A stretch of 64,000 nucleotides of DNA, taken from positions 62,001 through 126,000 of the IMG/VR virus record IMGVR_UViG_3300015202_000004; one strand, written 5' to 3'. The first letter of the stretch is position 1; each line of letters opens with the position of its first letter. A program made the translations under genes and the position numbers. Positions 1 to 8,757 of the stretch are shown piece by piece. Under the pieces are notes generated by a model, which saw only the letters and a list, made by a program, of their open reading frames with translations, was not told the DNA's origin and ran no database searches. Source of the DNA: a virus.

Positions 1-614
1 GGTTCGATATCAAGAAGATTTGGCTTGTCCATGATTAGAACCTTATCGGCCTTCGTCAGTGGGGAAGCTTCATCAGTTACTGGCTCTACAATGTAGGCAA
101 TCTTTGATTTGCCAGCCGTCATGGTCTTGACCATCGAAATCATGTAATCGCGGTCGCCCAGGGTGCCATTTTCCTTACGGTACGCATTCAAGGTTGTCCA
201 CAAGAATGGTGAGAACTTGAACGCTTTAAGGGTATCAGTTCCTTCAGTAGGGATTCTCTTTGTTTCTGGGTCAGGGTCTTTTGCATCGCGTTCGATTACT
301 TGCATAATGAACTTGTTTGCGAAGTTGTTCTCTAGTACGTCGGCGTTTTTGCCAGCCTTTACCTTACAAATGATGCAAGTTGAAGGACCATCGTTCATGA
401 AGTCTGGGCACGAGAATGCCCGGCTCCAGGTATTGTTGAACTTAACGTAGTGTTCCGAATAGCTTAAAATTGATTGTGCATCACCATCTACGGTGACAAA
501 GCGAATCTGCTTTGCTGGTGCGTCTGCCTTAACTGAAAGGTAGTTATAGCGCGTAGTCTTCTTTTGTGAATTTTCCGCCGTTGTATCTGCAATATCAAAA
601 CCTAATTTACCCAT
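1..614 (-). CDS. Phage protein with a Cys cluster, possible ssDNA-binding protein (3' end outside window)
   Basis: Open frame of 204 codons running off the left edge. The start at 614 has AAGGA seven bases upstream; an in-frame ATG at 635 has no such site. Residues 69-83 hold C-x10-C-x2-C inside an otherwise polar, aromatic-rich N-terminal domain, a layout seen in some phage zinc-containing ssDNA-binding proteins. It is divergent from the helicase-loader operon, which fits a replication role, but function is inference only. The 5' leader holds a small hairpin (CCAGT/ACTGG) near 660-676. Confidence 0.6.
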   Translation of the reverse strand, partial: MGKLGFDIADTTAENSQKKTTRYNYLSVKADAPAKQIRFVTVDGDAQSILSYSEHYVKFNNTWSRAFSCPDFMNDGPSTCIICKVKAGKNADVLENNFANKFIMQVIERDAKDPDPETKRIPTEGTDTLKAFKFSPFLWTTLNAYRKENGTLGDRDYMISMVKTMTAGKSKIAYIVEPVTDEASPLTKADKVLIMDKPNLLDIE

Positions 615-726
615 TATATTTTCCTTATTTTTCATAGTTTGTAATGTTTTGTCATAAGCCAGTTTGTTTACTGGTCTATATACATGATAGTCTATCGTCA
701 TCTATTTTAGAAATCGTTTTTCCCTA

Positions 727-755
727 TTGTTCTTTTCCGCCGCCTCGACTATAAT
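727..755 (+). promoter_or_regulatory. Sigma-70 promoter for the replication operon
   Basis: TTGTTC at 727-732, 17-base spacer, TATAAT at 750-755; AAGGAG follows at 762-767 ahead of the ATG at 780. Confidence 0.75.
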
Positions 756-779
756 GGTCGTTAAGGAGTTATTGAAACA

Positions 780-1535
780 ATGCAAGTGAACATTTCTGGT
801 GAACAAGAACGATGGTTATCTGAAGCTGCCGCAATTAGTGGGCGCAGTGCCGAAGCACTTCTGAAAAGTATACTCGGTTCGTACATAAAAAACAACCCCC
901 TAGAGGTAAAAGAAAAAGCTAAGGACCCTGATTGGCTTCCTAGCCAAGGGGAAATTGTTTCTGACGCAATAATCAATTACTTCAAAGAGATTTACAAGCG
1001 TAAGTTTGAAATTGATAGTGATGAGAAATTCGATAAGAAACTCGTCGCCACGGTCTTTGACAAAATCAACGCTTCAGTAGAAGACTACAAAACGGTATTA
1101 AATATTCTTCAGAAAGCCATCGTTTGGTATATTTATCAACATGATAACACAAGTAAAGAAGGAAATCAATTCCCTTACTTGCTTAGGATTCTCTTCGAGC
1201 AAGATTGGTTGCTCAAGTCATGTATTGAAGCTTCGAGGTCCACAAACCTAGAGCTTCTTCTAAAGGCACAAGAAAAGAACATGACGACCAAGGAATTGTC
1301 CAGGGCTATTCGAAGAGGCGACGTTACCGGGGCCGAAACAGGCGATAATATTCCGGCATTACTTGAAGATGCATTAATCAAGGTGGAACTGTTTGTAAAG
1401 AAATTCGACCTTGATGGGAGATTACTAAAGAAGAGTCCTAAACTGAAAGAGCTTTATACTTCAGAATTACCTTCGGCTGCGTACATTCGCAAGGCTTTAC
1501 AGTATCTGGAGAAATCAGAAAAGGACGCTGAATGA
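780..1535 (+). CDS. Hypothetical replication-operon protein, 251 aa
   Basis: First gene after the 727-755 promoter. It overlaps the next gene (helicase loader) by ATGA, so the two are probably translationally coupled. The protein is soluble, mostly helical and Lys/Glu rich, with no motif I recognise. Its position directly before a DnaC-type loader and a DnaB-type helicase suggests a replisome organiser or primosome component, but nothing in the sequence proves this. Confidence 0.7.
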   Translation: MQVNISGEQERWLSEAAAISGRSAEALLKSILGSYIKNNPLEVKEKAKDPDWLPSQGEIVSDAIINYFKEIYKRKFEIDSDEKFDKKLVATVFDKINASVEDYKTVLNILQKAIVWYIYQHDNTSKEGNQFPYLLRILFEQDWLLKSCIEASRSTNLELLLKAQEKNMTTKELSRAIRRGDVTGAETGDNIPALLEDALIKVELFVKKFDLDGRLLKKSPKLKELYTSELPSAAYIRKALQYLEKSEKDAE

Positions 1536-2269
1536 GTAAGATTTTTAATAATCAAATTATACTACCACCCTGCACGGATTGCACTGGAGATTCGTGGCAA
1601 AGAAACGACAAAAATCAGATAATTCAAATTGAAGGTATCGACCAAAGATGTAATTGTTATTATGCTAATAGATATTTAGACGCCAATATTGGATATGATT
1701 ACTGGTTTGTCGAACCGGATAACTTCCAGGGTGACCCAGATGATTTAATCCAGGTCCAGAAATACTTTGATAAAATTGATGATTTAAAAGTCCAAGGTCG
1801 TGGATTTTATATCTATGGACCAGACTACGGAACGGGTAAAACAACATTAGGAACGATGTTCTTAAAGCGCGTTCTAAGTACTACAAACTATACAGGGCTA
1901 TTTGTACCGTTCTCGGATTTAGTTGTTCTCAATACAAAATTGATGAATGGCTCATTCGATAAAATGGTAGACGAAAAGATTGACGTTATCAAAAATGTTG
2001 ATTTTCTAATGCTTGATGATTTGGCAAAAGAGTACGATAGTCAACGGGATAATGGTCGCGCCACTCTAAATTCAATCCTTAGATATCGGGACTTGTGGTG
2101 CAAGCCGACAATTTATACGGCCAACGTACCTATCACCCAGGTTTCAGATTTATATGGTGGCTCGAACTACTCAATTATCGCGGGCCGTTCTATCATGGTA
2201 AATATGCAGAACACCGAAGACTTTAGACGAACACGAAAAATTAATTTACTAATAAAAGAAAGAGATTAG
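1532..2269 (+). CDS. DnaC-type AAA+ helicase loader
   Basis: 245 aa. Walker A is GPDYGTGKTT near residue 93, Walker B is DFLMLDD near 152, and a sensor-like TIYTANV lies near 193, with a basic C-terminus ending in an R-rich stretch (DFRRTRK). An N-terminal cysteine pair (CTDC, then CNC) resembles the zinc-binding N-terminal region of phage DnaC/IstB-like loaders. Members of this family load the replicative helicase onto single-stranded DNA, and the helicase lies about 900 bases downstream. Good match to the family by order of motifs. Confidence 0.85.
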   Translation: MSKIFNNQIILPPCTDCTGDSWQRNDKNQIIQIEGIDQRCNCYYANRYLDANIGYDYWFVEPDNFQGDPDDLIQVQKYFDKIDDLKVQGRGFYIYGPDYGTGKTTLGTMFLKRVLSTTNYTGLFVPFSDLVVLNTKLMNGSFDKMVDEKIDVIKNVDFLMLDDLAKEYDSQRDNGRATLNSILRYRDLWCKPTIYTANVPITQVSDLYGGSNYSIIAGRSIMVNMQNTEDFRRTRKINLLIKERD

Positions 2270-2277
2270 ACAAAAAC

Positions 2278-2781
2278 ATGGCAACTTATGTAGTATCAGA
2301 TGACATTCGCGTTATGGCTCGCAATATTCAGCGTAGATATACACACAATTTCGGCGATTTGAATCTTGACAAGATTGTATTCTTGAAAGAAATGGAATCC
2401 CCATCGAAGACCAAGGTAGCAATCACCAAGCAAATCGAAGCTGCAACCAAGGTTATTTACGGCCAGCATGATTATATTATCATCATTTTCCAAAAGCGTT
2501 GGGAAGAGCTAGTACCCGCACAGAAGCATCTATATGTCATGCAGCAATTGCTTAAGTGTAAGTGGGACGGCGATGGCCTCCGCAAGTATGACGTAGAAGA
2601 TTTCTACGAATTGAACGCAGCATTCGGTGCTGATTGGCAGTATAACGAGCAAGTTCGCGACCCGTTGGGTGCTGAAACTGTAGCACTTATACCGAAGCCA
2701 ATTCCGGTTGAAGCAAGCGACGACGAAGCCGACGACGATGATGCCTTAGACGGCTTGGTAATCGACCCAGAACAAGATTAA
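2278..2781 (+). CDS. Phage metallopeptidase-like domain protein (degenerate)
   Basis: 167 aa. The central part (residues 25-100) resembles the putative phage metallopeptidase family, whose active proteins carry HExxH. Here the matching helix reads KHLYVMQQLLKC and lacks the motif, so catalysis is doubtful. The C-terminus is strongly acidic with a run of Asp/Glu. It sits between the helicase loader and an inserted HNH endonuclease, and could be a replication-associated accessory protein. Confidence 0.6.
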   Translation: MATYVVSDDIRVMARNIQRRYTHNFGDLNLDKIVFLKEMESPSKTKVAITKQIEAATKVIYGQHDYIIIIFQKRWEELVPAQKHLYVMQQLLKCKWDGDGLRKYDVEDFYELNAAFGADWQYNEQVRDPLGAETVALIPKPIPVEASDDEADDDDALDGLVIDPEQD

Positions 2782-2785
2782 GAGA

Positions 2786-3136
2786 ATGAGGATTACACAT
2801 AAAGATTGGCTATACTCTAAATTAAAAGAATTAACATCTTTGTCGGGTGTAATACCGGAAAATAAGCCTTGTCAGATTTGGCAGTGGTCTAAATTAAAAA
2901 ATGGTTATGGTTATACACACGTTTTAAACAAAAAAACTTACGTTCATAGATTGGCTTTAGAATTCAAACTTGGTCGTTTAATTAAAAATGGTTTAGATGT
3001 TTGCCATGAACCATGGTGTCATAATCGCGCTTGTTTTGAACCAGACCATCTTAGAGAAGATACTCGCTCTGGAAATATGAAAGATACCGTTACTAATGGA
3101 ACGGCTCCTCGTGAGACGAAGAAAAGAGGAAATTAA
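2786..3136 (+). CDS. HNH homing endonuclease
   Basis: 116 aa. It carries the small phage HNH pattern: YGYTHV, then YVHRLALEF, then DVCHEPWCHNRACFEPDHL, where the two Cys/His pairs and DHL form the metal site, followed by NMKDT. Free-standing HNH proteins of this type spread by cutting homologous genomes. It is inserted immediately upstream of the helicase gene and appears to have displaced that gene's normal start region. Confidence 0.85.
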   Translation: MRITHKDWLYSKLKELTSLSGVIPENKPCQIWQWSKLKNGYGYTHVLNKKTYVHRLALEFKLGRLIKNGLDVCHEPWCHNRACFEPDHLREDTRSGNMKDTVTNGTAPRETKKRGN

Positions 3137-3137
3137 A

Positions 3138-4595
3138 ATTAATACAGAATATTCTTTAATCCAATTATTGTTGCGTGAACCGCACAAAACGGTAGACCTT
3201 CAACGCAAAGGAATTCGTGCTAAGTACTTTAAAAACAAAAAGCTTGGCAAAGCATATAAGCTGATTTACGACCGTCATACTAATCTTCAATCTTTACCAA
3301 CGGAAGAAGAGCTAACTAGATTAGATGTAAAACTGGAATCAGAAGAGATTCCACATACGGTTAACCATCTAATTGAAAACATTTTAGAAGAATATAATAA
3401 AAACTTCATGAAAGACGTTATTCGCGCATCGAGTGAAGCGGTAACGGAACATGGGCCAAATGCGGCTAGAGATATTCTTCTAAAGGGTGTTCAGCTTCTT
3501 GCTGATATTGAAAAAAGTGAGCGCAGCAAGAACATTGTAGATATCAATGAAGAAGTCATGCAGCGATATCTTGACCGAGCCCAGCATAAGGGACAAATTA
3601 CAGGTATCCCTACAGGCTTTCATATCTTCGATAATCATACTATGGGATTGCAACCTCAGTGGTTAGTTTGTATTGCTGGTCGTAATGCATCTTTTAAAAC
3701 ATGGGTGCTTACAAACTGGGCACTAAATGCATGGCGCAGAGGCAACAACGTCTTAGTATTTTCTTGCGAAATGTCCGTTCCAGAATTGGCAATTCGTGTT
3801 CATGCTTTGGCTGCAAACGTTCCACCTACCAAGGTACAACATGGTATTTTAGATGATATTGAATTAGACCGTTTTACTAATCACTTGGAAGCGGCTAAGT
3901 CTGCGCCATTTGGTAAATTGATTATCAACGATGACCCTAAGAGCATCGCTGACATTGATGACCAGATTGCTGAGATTTCCCAAGACGTTGCCCCAGATAT
4001 CATATTCATCGACTCAGCATATTTGATGGAAGGTAAAGGCGAATCTGATACCTCAAGGCAACGCGATATTGCAAAACAAGCTAAACTATTAGCTAAGAAA
4101 TATAATATTCCCGTGGTCTGTACGGTTCAGCTTAATCGAGATTTTGCTAAGGCAAACGCGGGTAAAGAGAAAACAACTGGTGGCGGATACTTTGTTTCTG
4201 GTACAGATGGATGGAACCAAGATTCGGATATCGTTCTGATGTTGAATCGTCCAGAAGTTTATCAGGCATATGACTATTCTGATTTTATTCTAGATAAGTT
4301 TCGTCATGGTCCACAAGGCGTCAATTACATTTTAGAAATAAATTTACAGGTTCCTAAGATTGAACAAATCGACTTTGAGACGGCTAAGGCCCGAATCGTA
4401 GGGGCACCGCCTCCTTCGACTCAAAAGGGACAAAAAGTATTTGATATGGCTAAACAGGTTTTTCAAACAAATGAAAGCGCAGTTGCCAACGACGTACTGC
4501 AAACTTTTAAAGAACATCAAGAACGATTGAAGACCCGAAGCGAAAACCAAATCGTAGATGACAAAAATAATGAAAGACCTTCTGAAGAAGCGTAA
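3138..4595 (+). CDS. DnaB-type replicative helicase
   Basis: About 486 aa. RecA-like core: Walker A-type GRNASFKTWV near residue 190, Walker B DIIFIDS, then VCTVQLNRD and a SGTDGWNQDSD segment, as in phage DnaB-like helicases. The N-terminus is a DnaB-like helical domain. The frame is open back to an ATG at 3096 lying inside the HNH gene, but that ATG has no ribosome site. AGAGGA at 3125-3130 points instead to ATT at 3138. The loader at 1532 and the primase at 12310 are its likely partners. Confidence 0.85.
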   Translation: MNTEYSLIQLLLREPHKTVDLQRKGIRAKYFKNKKLGKAYKLIYDRHTNLQSLPTEEELTRLDVKLESEEIPHTVNHLIENILEEYNKNFMKDVIRASSEAVTEHGPNAARDILLKGVQLLADIEKSERSKNIVDINEEVMQRYLDRAQHKGQITGIPTGFHIFDNHTMGLQPQWLVCIAGRNASFKTWVLTNWALNAWRRGNNVLVFSCEMSVPELAIRVHALAANVPPTKVQHGILDDIELDRFTNHLEAAKSAPFGKLIINDDPKSIADIDDQIAEISQDVAPDIIFIDSAYLMEGKGESDTSRQRDIAKQAKLLAKKYNIPVVCTVQLNRDFAKANAGKEKTTGGGYFVSGTDGWNQDSDIVLMLNRPEVYQAYDYSDFILDKFRHGPQGVNYILEINLQVPKIEQIDFETAKARIVGAPPPSTQKGQKVFDMAKQVFQTNESAVANDVLQTFKEHQERLKTRSENQIVDDKNNERPSEEA

Positions 4596-4602
4596 AAAAT
4601 GA

Positions 4603-5370
4603 ATGAGTACAACCACATCCTTAATTACACCATTAACAACTAATCAGGTAGAGAAATATCGTTTGTTATTATCAACTTACCAAGATGGTACAGGTCGAGA
4701 TACAAAAGATAGGACTTTGCCAGGTTGGGAAGATTTCGAAGATGTTTCGGAAGTAGTATTTGGTGGGCAAAGATTAAAATCAAAAAGCGCAATTGACGTT
4801 GTAGTACCAGGTGATAAAAAGTTTGGTATTTCATGCAAAATAACTAAGACTTTAAAGAATAGCAAGTCAACGGTTCTAATCGAACATTCGCGAATAAATG
4901 CTGAATTTTTCAATAGCTTAAATAAACACAACATCGCTCGTGAGAGAATGTTTAAAGCTCCCACTGATTGTGGCAACGTTTTATTAAGCCTTGTAAAAGA
5001 CAAACGTGTTGCGGCATCTAAAGAATATGACGTTGATTTGGCTAGGAGCTTTTTCCTAGTTATGGCTTATGATATTCCTAGTAGACAATTTAAGCTTTTC
5101 CAGTTTCCTTTAAAAATGCCAAGACCAGATAAAGTCAAGTGGGCTTTCAATGAGTCGAAAAAGCATTTGCGTGGAACCATTAATAATGAATTAGTATTGC
5201 AGTGGTTTCACGAAGGTGGTGGACAACTTAAGTATTATCCATCTATTAAAAAAGCTAACTGGATTTCTAATACCTTTACCTTGGAACCAGTTCCTGAAAA
5301 GCCTGAATCAAATTTAATTATAAAAGCAGAACAATACTTTAAGGAGAAATGGGATGGCCTGCAAGAGTGA
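4603..5370 (+). CDS. Putative PD-(D/E)XK-type nuclease
   Basis: 255 aa. Residues about 40-85 show an acidic WEDFEDVSE helix, then an AIDVVV strand and a FGISCKI strand. This is the spacing of a restriction-like fold in which the second acidic residue is replaced by Ser in the xSxK motif, as in some type II enzymes. No methylase lies next to it. It overlaps the dUTPase start by 17 bases. It could act in host DNA breakdown or in recombination. The fold call is inference from motif order. Confidence 0.5.
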   Translation: MSTTTSLITPLTTNQVEKYRLLLSTYQDGTGRDTKDRTLPGWEDFEDVSEVVFGGQRLKSKSAIDVVVPGDKKFGISCKITKTLKNSKSTVLIEHSRINAEFFNSLNKHNIARERMFKAPTDCGNVLLSLVKDKRVAASKEYDVDLARSFFLVMAYDIPSRQFKLFQFPLKMPRPDKVKWAFNESKKHLRGTINNELVLQWFHEGGGQLKYYPSIKKANWISNTFTLEPVPEKPESNLIIKAEQYFKEKWDGLQE

Positions 5371-5929
5371 TAAGTGTCAATGTAAACATGAAACTATGCC
5401 AAAGAAAGACATGCACATTGAACCTGGCGTATGGTACAATGACGAGCGTGTAGATTCCGTAGTGCTTAGAATTAAGAAGTTAGAAAACTTTGTTGCACTA
5501 CCAGAATACAAGACTGAAGGCGCTGCTGCAATGGATTTATATGCGGCGGAAGATAAGTTTATCGAAGTTAATAAAATCGAAATTGTCAAAACTGGCATTG
5601 CAATTGCTGTACCACAAGGTTATGAAGCGCAAATTCGTGCCAGAAGCGGATTGGCTGCTAAAGGTTTGATTGTAGCAAATGGACCTGGAACAATTGATTC
5701 GGATTATCGTGGCGAAGTCGGTGTGATTTTAGCTAACTTAACTGCTGTAGGCGATGCTTCTGTATGCAGCAAGGGTCCTTGGAAAAACCTTCCTGGATTT
5801 TCGGTGAAAAAAGGCGACCGTATTGCACAAATGGTTATCGCCCCTGTTACTAGAGCAAACCTTCAAGTTGTCGAAGAACTTGATGATACCGTTCGTGGAA
5901 GTGGCGCATTCGGTTCGACAGGCATCTAA
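5354..5929 (+). CDS. dut: dUTPase
   Basis: 191 aa trimeric dUTPase. Motifs in order: [32 protein letters not shown] and the C-terminal GSGAFGSTG arm. An N-terminal extension of about 35 residues contains a [10 protein letters not shown] cluster not found in host enzymes. It hydrolyses dUTP to dUMP, keeping uracil out of phage DNA and feeding thymidylate synthesis. It belongs with NrdA/B, the dNMP kinase, dCMP deaminase and MazG elsewhere in the window. Confidence 0.95.
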   Translation: MACKSDKCQCKHETMPKKDMHIEPGVWYNDERVDSVVLRIKKLENFVALPEYKTEGAAAMDLYAAEDKFIEVNKIEIVKTGIAIAVPQGYEAQIRARSGLAAKGLIVANGPGTIDSDYRGEVGVILANLTAVGDASVCSKGPWKNLPGFSVKKGDRIAQMVIAPVTRANLQVVEELDDTVRGSGAFGSTGI

Positions 5930-5999
5930 TTGTTGCAATTCAGCTTCAATCGAATAATGTACTTTCACCGAATTTAATATATAGAAAGGAAGTGATTTA

Positions 6000-6158
6000 A
6001 TGAGTAAGATTAGCAGACCTTCACAAAAGGTCACAGTTTTCGACCCAGAATCGGGTAGCCGAGAAGCTTTTACAACTGATGTAGAAGAAATGGCTCGCCG
6101 TGCAAAAAAGGCCGCAACCGAAGCTAAAGAAGCCAAGGAAAAAAGAAGCGGTAAGTAA
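6000..6158 (+). CDS. Small basic protein, 52 aa
   Basis: ATG at 6000 preceded by AAGGA at 5986-5990. The C-terminal half is an Ala/Lys/Glu helix (RRAKKAATEAKEAKEK). No family recognised. It is the first of a run of small hypothetical genes between dUTPase and the phosphatase. Confidence 0.65.
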   Translation: MSKISRPSQKVTVFDPESGSREAFTTDVEEMARRAKKAATEAKEAKEKRSGK

Positions 6159-6169
6159 CCTCACGGAAT

Positions 6170-6202
6170 CCAGATGACTAACATCATCTGGGTTCTTTCT
6201 TT
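6170..6202 (+). terminator. Hairpin terminator after small gene
   Basis: Perfect 8-bp stem CCAGATGA/TCATCTGG with a 6-base loop, followed by GTTCTTTCTTT. Confidence 0.6.
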
Positions 6203-6215
6203 AGATAGGGATAAA

Positions 6216-6404
6216 ATGGACAATTTAAATATAACTGTTATAAAAGAAACCATTAACAGGCTTATCCTTCTTCAACAAGCGGAAAAGAATTATTTTATTA
6301 ATGCACCTGATAGATTGACAAAGACAGTTGCAAGTGCTAAAATGGATGCGTATACAGATTCAATAAGAATTCTCCAAGAACAAATGGAGCAAGCGTATGG
6401 CTAA
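6216..6404 (+). CDS. Hypothetical protein, 62 aa
   Basis: The ATG at 6216 is chosen because AGGG lies just upstream and an earlier ATG (6174) falls inside a terminator stem. Helical, no recognised motif. Overlaps the next start by 8 bases. Confidence 0.6.
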   Translation: MDNLNITVIKETINRLILLQQAEKNYFINAPDRLTKTVASAKMDAYTDSIRILQEQMEQAYG

Positions 6405-6747
6405 AGCATTTTGCCGCCAACTTAATTGCGGCATGAGTTTTGCCACTCCACGTCATCGTGACCAACATCAAGATTTGATGCACAAAGACTGGATTAAAGA
6501 GGCTGCTTTTTTACTAGTTGATAAAATAAATAATTCGAATACGGTTGAAGCTTTGAACAAAAAAGTCATTAGAACTTCCGAGCGTTCATTCTCTTATTCT
6601 GAAGCTAAAGAGCTTATGGGTAACAATGATGATATGGGCAAGGCTATTCTTAAGGCCATGAAAGATGTAGTTGAAACTTATTTCGCGCATCACGATGATT
6701 GGGGCGTAAATGAATTAATGCGTGTATCAGAATTTAATATTAGGTAG
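6397..6747 (+). CDS. Hypothetical protein with C2H2-like finger, 116 aa
   Basis: The N-terminus reads FCRQLNCGMSF...RHRDQHQDLMH, giving C-x4-C-x14-H-x4-H-like spacing close to a C2H2 finger. The rest is helical. DNA or RNA binding is plausible but unproven. It lies in a tight operon with the preceding and following small genes. Confidence 0.65.
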   Translation: MAKAFCRQLNCGMSFATPRHRDQHQDLMHKDWIKEAAFLLVDKINNSNTVEALNKKVIRTSERSFSYSEAKELMGNNDDMGKAILKAMKDVVETYFAHHDDWGVNELMRVSEFNIR

Positions 6748-6750
6748 AAT

Positions 6751-6990
6751 ATGAACAAAGATTTTTTTGCATTTGCCATTCTTGTGTTTTTCGCCGCCGT
6801 TTTCATGAACTTGATTAAACGTCCTAAGCCTGTTGAAAATCCTGTGCTAAAAAACAGAGAAACAAAACTTGAACCAAGACCTGAAGTAATTTCGAACCTA
6901 ACTAAGAAACATGCCCCTAATACCATTATCAATATGGAATTGGAAAAGTTTCATGGTCAATTTACGGACAGAGATAGATATAAGTTGTGA
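6751..6990 (+). CDS. Small membrane-anchored protein, 79 aa
   Basis: One N-terminal transmembrane helix (residues 5-22, very Phe/Ala rich) followed by a charged Pro-containing cytoplasmic-type tail. No family recognised. It overlaps the next gene by four bases (GTGA). Confidence 0.65.
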   Translation: MNKDFFAFAILVFFAAVFMNLIKRPKPVENPVLKNRETKLEPRPEVISNLTKKHAPNTIINMELEKFHGQFTDRDRYKL

Positions 6991-7208
6991 GTAAATTAAA
7001 AAAAGTAGCTCCAAAATATGAGAACGGTACCACCTGTTGTATGGGTTGTTATGACTCCGGTTTTATTGTTTGGCGCATGGTAATGACCCAAAATGGCCCA
7101 GGTCGTTACATTATTTTGCCATATGACCCGACAAGGGACCAACACCCGGCAAAAGAGTTGACTATTGAGAAGTGCGACTGTGCTAAAGGCGACGAATGGG
7201 CCGCTTGA
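6987..7208 (+). CDS. Cys-rich hypothetical protein, 73 aa
   Basis: GTG start overlapping the previous stop. It has a CCMGC motif near residue 17 and CDC near the C-terminus, which could bind one zinc. No further family assignment. Confidence 0.6.
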   Translation: MSKLKKVAPKYENGTTCCMGCYDSGFIVWRMVMTQNGPGRYIILPYDPTRDQHPAKELTIEKCDCAKGDEWAA

Positions 7209-7239
7209 CTTTTTATGCTATATATGGTAAGGTAACCTG

Positions 7240-7908
7240 ATGGACGAGCCCGATTTTTTTGTAGTAACAGATGTTCATGGATGTTTCAAAACGTTCATGG
7301 CCCTCTTGGAAAAGATGGGTGTCAAAGATACTGACACTCTCTTAAACTTGGGCGATGCGGTTGACCGTGGTCCTAGAATCAAAGAAGTATTAGATTTCTT
7401 GATGCAAAGACCTAATATTATCAATGTCATTGGCAACCATGATTACCACTTCCTAGATTTGGTTCTTAAGGGACCTGGACCTAATAATCAATTTATGATG
7501 GTACAAGGCCTAAAGGAAACCATGGACCAGCTTGGTTCTGATGCCCCAAAGTACGCCGAATTTATTCGGACATGGGAAAAGTACGTTGTGATGCCAGAGC
7601 CTGCTACCTATGTGTTTTGTCATTCGACTTACCCTTGGCAAGCTAACGAACTTGGCATTTTTAACGAAATGCACATGTGGGAACGTTGGTTTAACGATAG
7701 CCAAGATATATACAGGCATTACAAAGGGCCTATCATTGTACACGGGCATACGCCTTGTATGGACCCTAAAAAAGTTCATGAGTTCATTGATGGCAAGCTT
7801 GTTGGCATTAACCTAGATGGTGGCTGCTGCTACATGACTCCTGTATCATGCTTGCGTGGCATGCGACTATCTGATGGCAAAATATTCGAAGTAGCTAATT
7901 TAGATTAA
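7240..7908 (+). CDS. Serine/threonine protein phosphatase (PPP/metallophosphoesterase)
   Basis: 222 aa with the complete phosphatase signature: TDVHG near residue 10, GDAVDRG near 38, GNHDYHF near 67, a middle His (CHSTYPW) and HGHTP near 168. This matches the lambda phosphatase class of two-metal enzymes, which remove phosphate from Ser/Thr (and sometimes His) of proteins. In a phage it may reset host kinase signalling or act on tRNA/RNA ends; the substrate cannot be read from sequence. A terminator follows. Confidence 0.9.
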   Translation: MDEPDFFVVTDVHGCFKTFMALLEKMGVKDTDTLLNLGDAVDRGPRIKEVLDFLMQRPNIINVIGNHDYHFLDLVLKGPGPNNQFMMVQGLKETMDQLGSDAPKYAEFIRTWEKYVVMPEPATYVFCHSTYPWQANELGIFNEMHMWERWFNDSQDIYRHYKGPIIVHGHTPCMDPKKVHEFIDGKLVGINLDGGCCYMTPVSCLRGMRLSDGKIFEVANLD

Positions 7909-7925
7909 CCTTCTGTATTTCGGAT

Positions 7926-7946
7926 AAAGCGCTTCGGCGCTTTTTC
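7926..7946 (+). terminator. Intrinsic terminator
   Basis: AAGCGC-TTCG-GCGCTTTTT: 6-bp stem with UUCG loop and U-tract, right after the phosphatase gene. Confidence 0.85.
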
Positions 7947-7958
7947 TGTTTTTGAGAC

Positions 7959-7996
7959 TATAATTCTTAAGAGACAAGCTGTATGTTTTAGCTTGC
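7959..7996 (+). promoter_or_regulatory. Extended -10 box and 5' hairpin before clpP
   Basis: TATAAT at 7959-7964 without a clear -35. It is followed by a CAAGCT/AGCTTG hairpin (7974-7994) directly upstream of the GGAG ribosome site. Confidence 0.45.
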
Positions 7997-8007
7997 GTGG
8001 AGAAATT

Positions 8008-8586
8008 ATGTCTGCTTCCAAAGAATATTTTGCAAACGAAAGTTATTTAGACGAGCTATTTTCAAAACGTATAATTCTTATTGATAAAGAAATCACCGAA
8101 GAGTTATGCGGAGAATGGATTGGGAAGATTGCGCTACTAGATTTGAAGGGCGCGAAAACAAAGAAACCAATTATATTATTGGTTAATACTTACGGCGGCG
8201 ATGCTTATGCGGCCATGGGCGTAATGGATGTTATTAAGAATTGCGTTTGTCCCGTAATAACTGTTTGTATCGGGGTTGCCATGTCGGGCGGTTCAGTTAT
8301 TTTAGGTTCTGGCACAAAGCGATATGCCGTTCCAAATTCGAGAATAATGGTTCATCAGCATTGGGATGATATGGGTCCAAAAACGCATATGGAAATCATG
8401 AATGAAGCTGAAGAAAGCAAACGACTTTTCAAGCAATTAGAAGATTATTATGTAGTTGCCATGGGGCAATCGCATGCAAAGGTTAAAAAGCTGCTAGAAA
8501 AAGACTCCTATCTTACCGCTCAGGATGCTTTGACTCTCGGCTTAATTGATGAAATCGGATGGAAAATTCACGATTGGCTCAAATAA
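8008..8586 (+). CDS. clpP: ClpP-like serine protease
   Basis: 192 aa from the ATG with GGAG five bases upstream. NTYGGDAYAAMGVMD is the oxyanion region, the nucleophile Ser lies in AMSGGS, and the His lies in RIMVHQHW, all in ClpP order. It could join the host ClpX/ClpA cycle or process phage proteins. Phage ClpP-type enzymes often serve as prohead proteases, but no capsid gene is near, so a regulatory or degradative role (for example with the tmRNA tag at 41348) is equally likely. Confidence 0.9.
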   Translation: MSASKEYFANESYLDELFSKRIILIDKEITEELCGEWIGKIALLDLKGAKTKKPIILLVNTYGGDAYAAMGVMDVIKNCVCPVITVCIGVAMSGGSVILGSGTKRYAVPNSRIMVHQHWDDMGPKTHMEIMNEAEESKRLFKQLEDYYVVAMGQSHAKVKKLLEKDSYLTAQDALTLGLIDEIGWKIHDWLK

Positions 8587-8684
8587 TTAATGGGAGTCCA
8601 TACGCCCTGGCAGTAATTGGCTCGTCACCATTATTTGACCGAAAGATATGGCGGGGCCTAGGGGCGCGAGCTTAAACAAGATAG
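8587..8684 (+). other. Structured intergenic region between clpP and infC
   Basis: 170-base gap before infC. The 5' part can fold with CGCCCTGG (8608-8615) against CCTAGGGGCG (8657-8666), and a GGCTCG/CGAGC pairing is possible. No riboswitch class recognised. Confidence 0.35.
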
Positions 8685-8714
8685 TTGACAACTATCACCC
8701 TAAAGTCCTATATA
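8685..8714 (+). promoter_or_regulatory. Sigma-70 promoter for infC
   Basis: TTGACA at 8685-8690, 18-base spacer, TATATA at 8709-8714. Confidence 0.7.
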
Positions 8715-8757
8715 AAGACTATTATACTTATAACACGCAAAACCAAGGAGTAACCCC

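Noticed and set aside
163-450. Rightward 95-codon frame near the left edge
   Set aside because: It is the complement of the leftward gene at 1-614, which has a ribosome site and a coherent Cys cluster.
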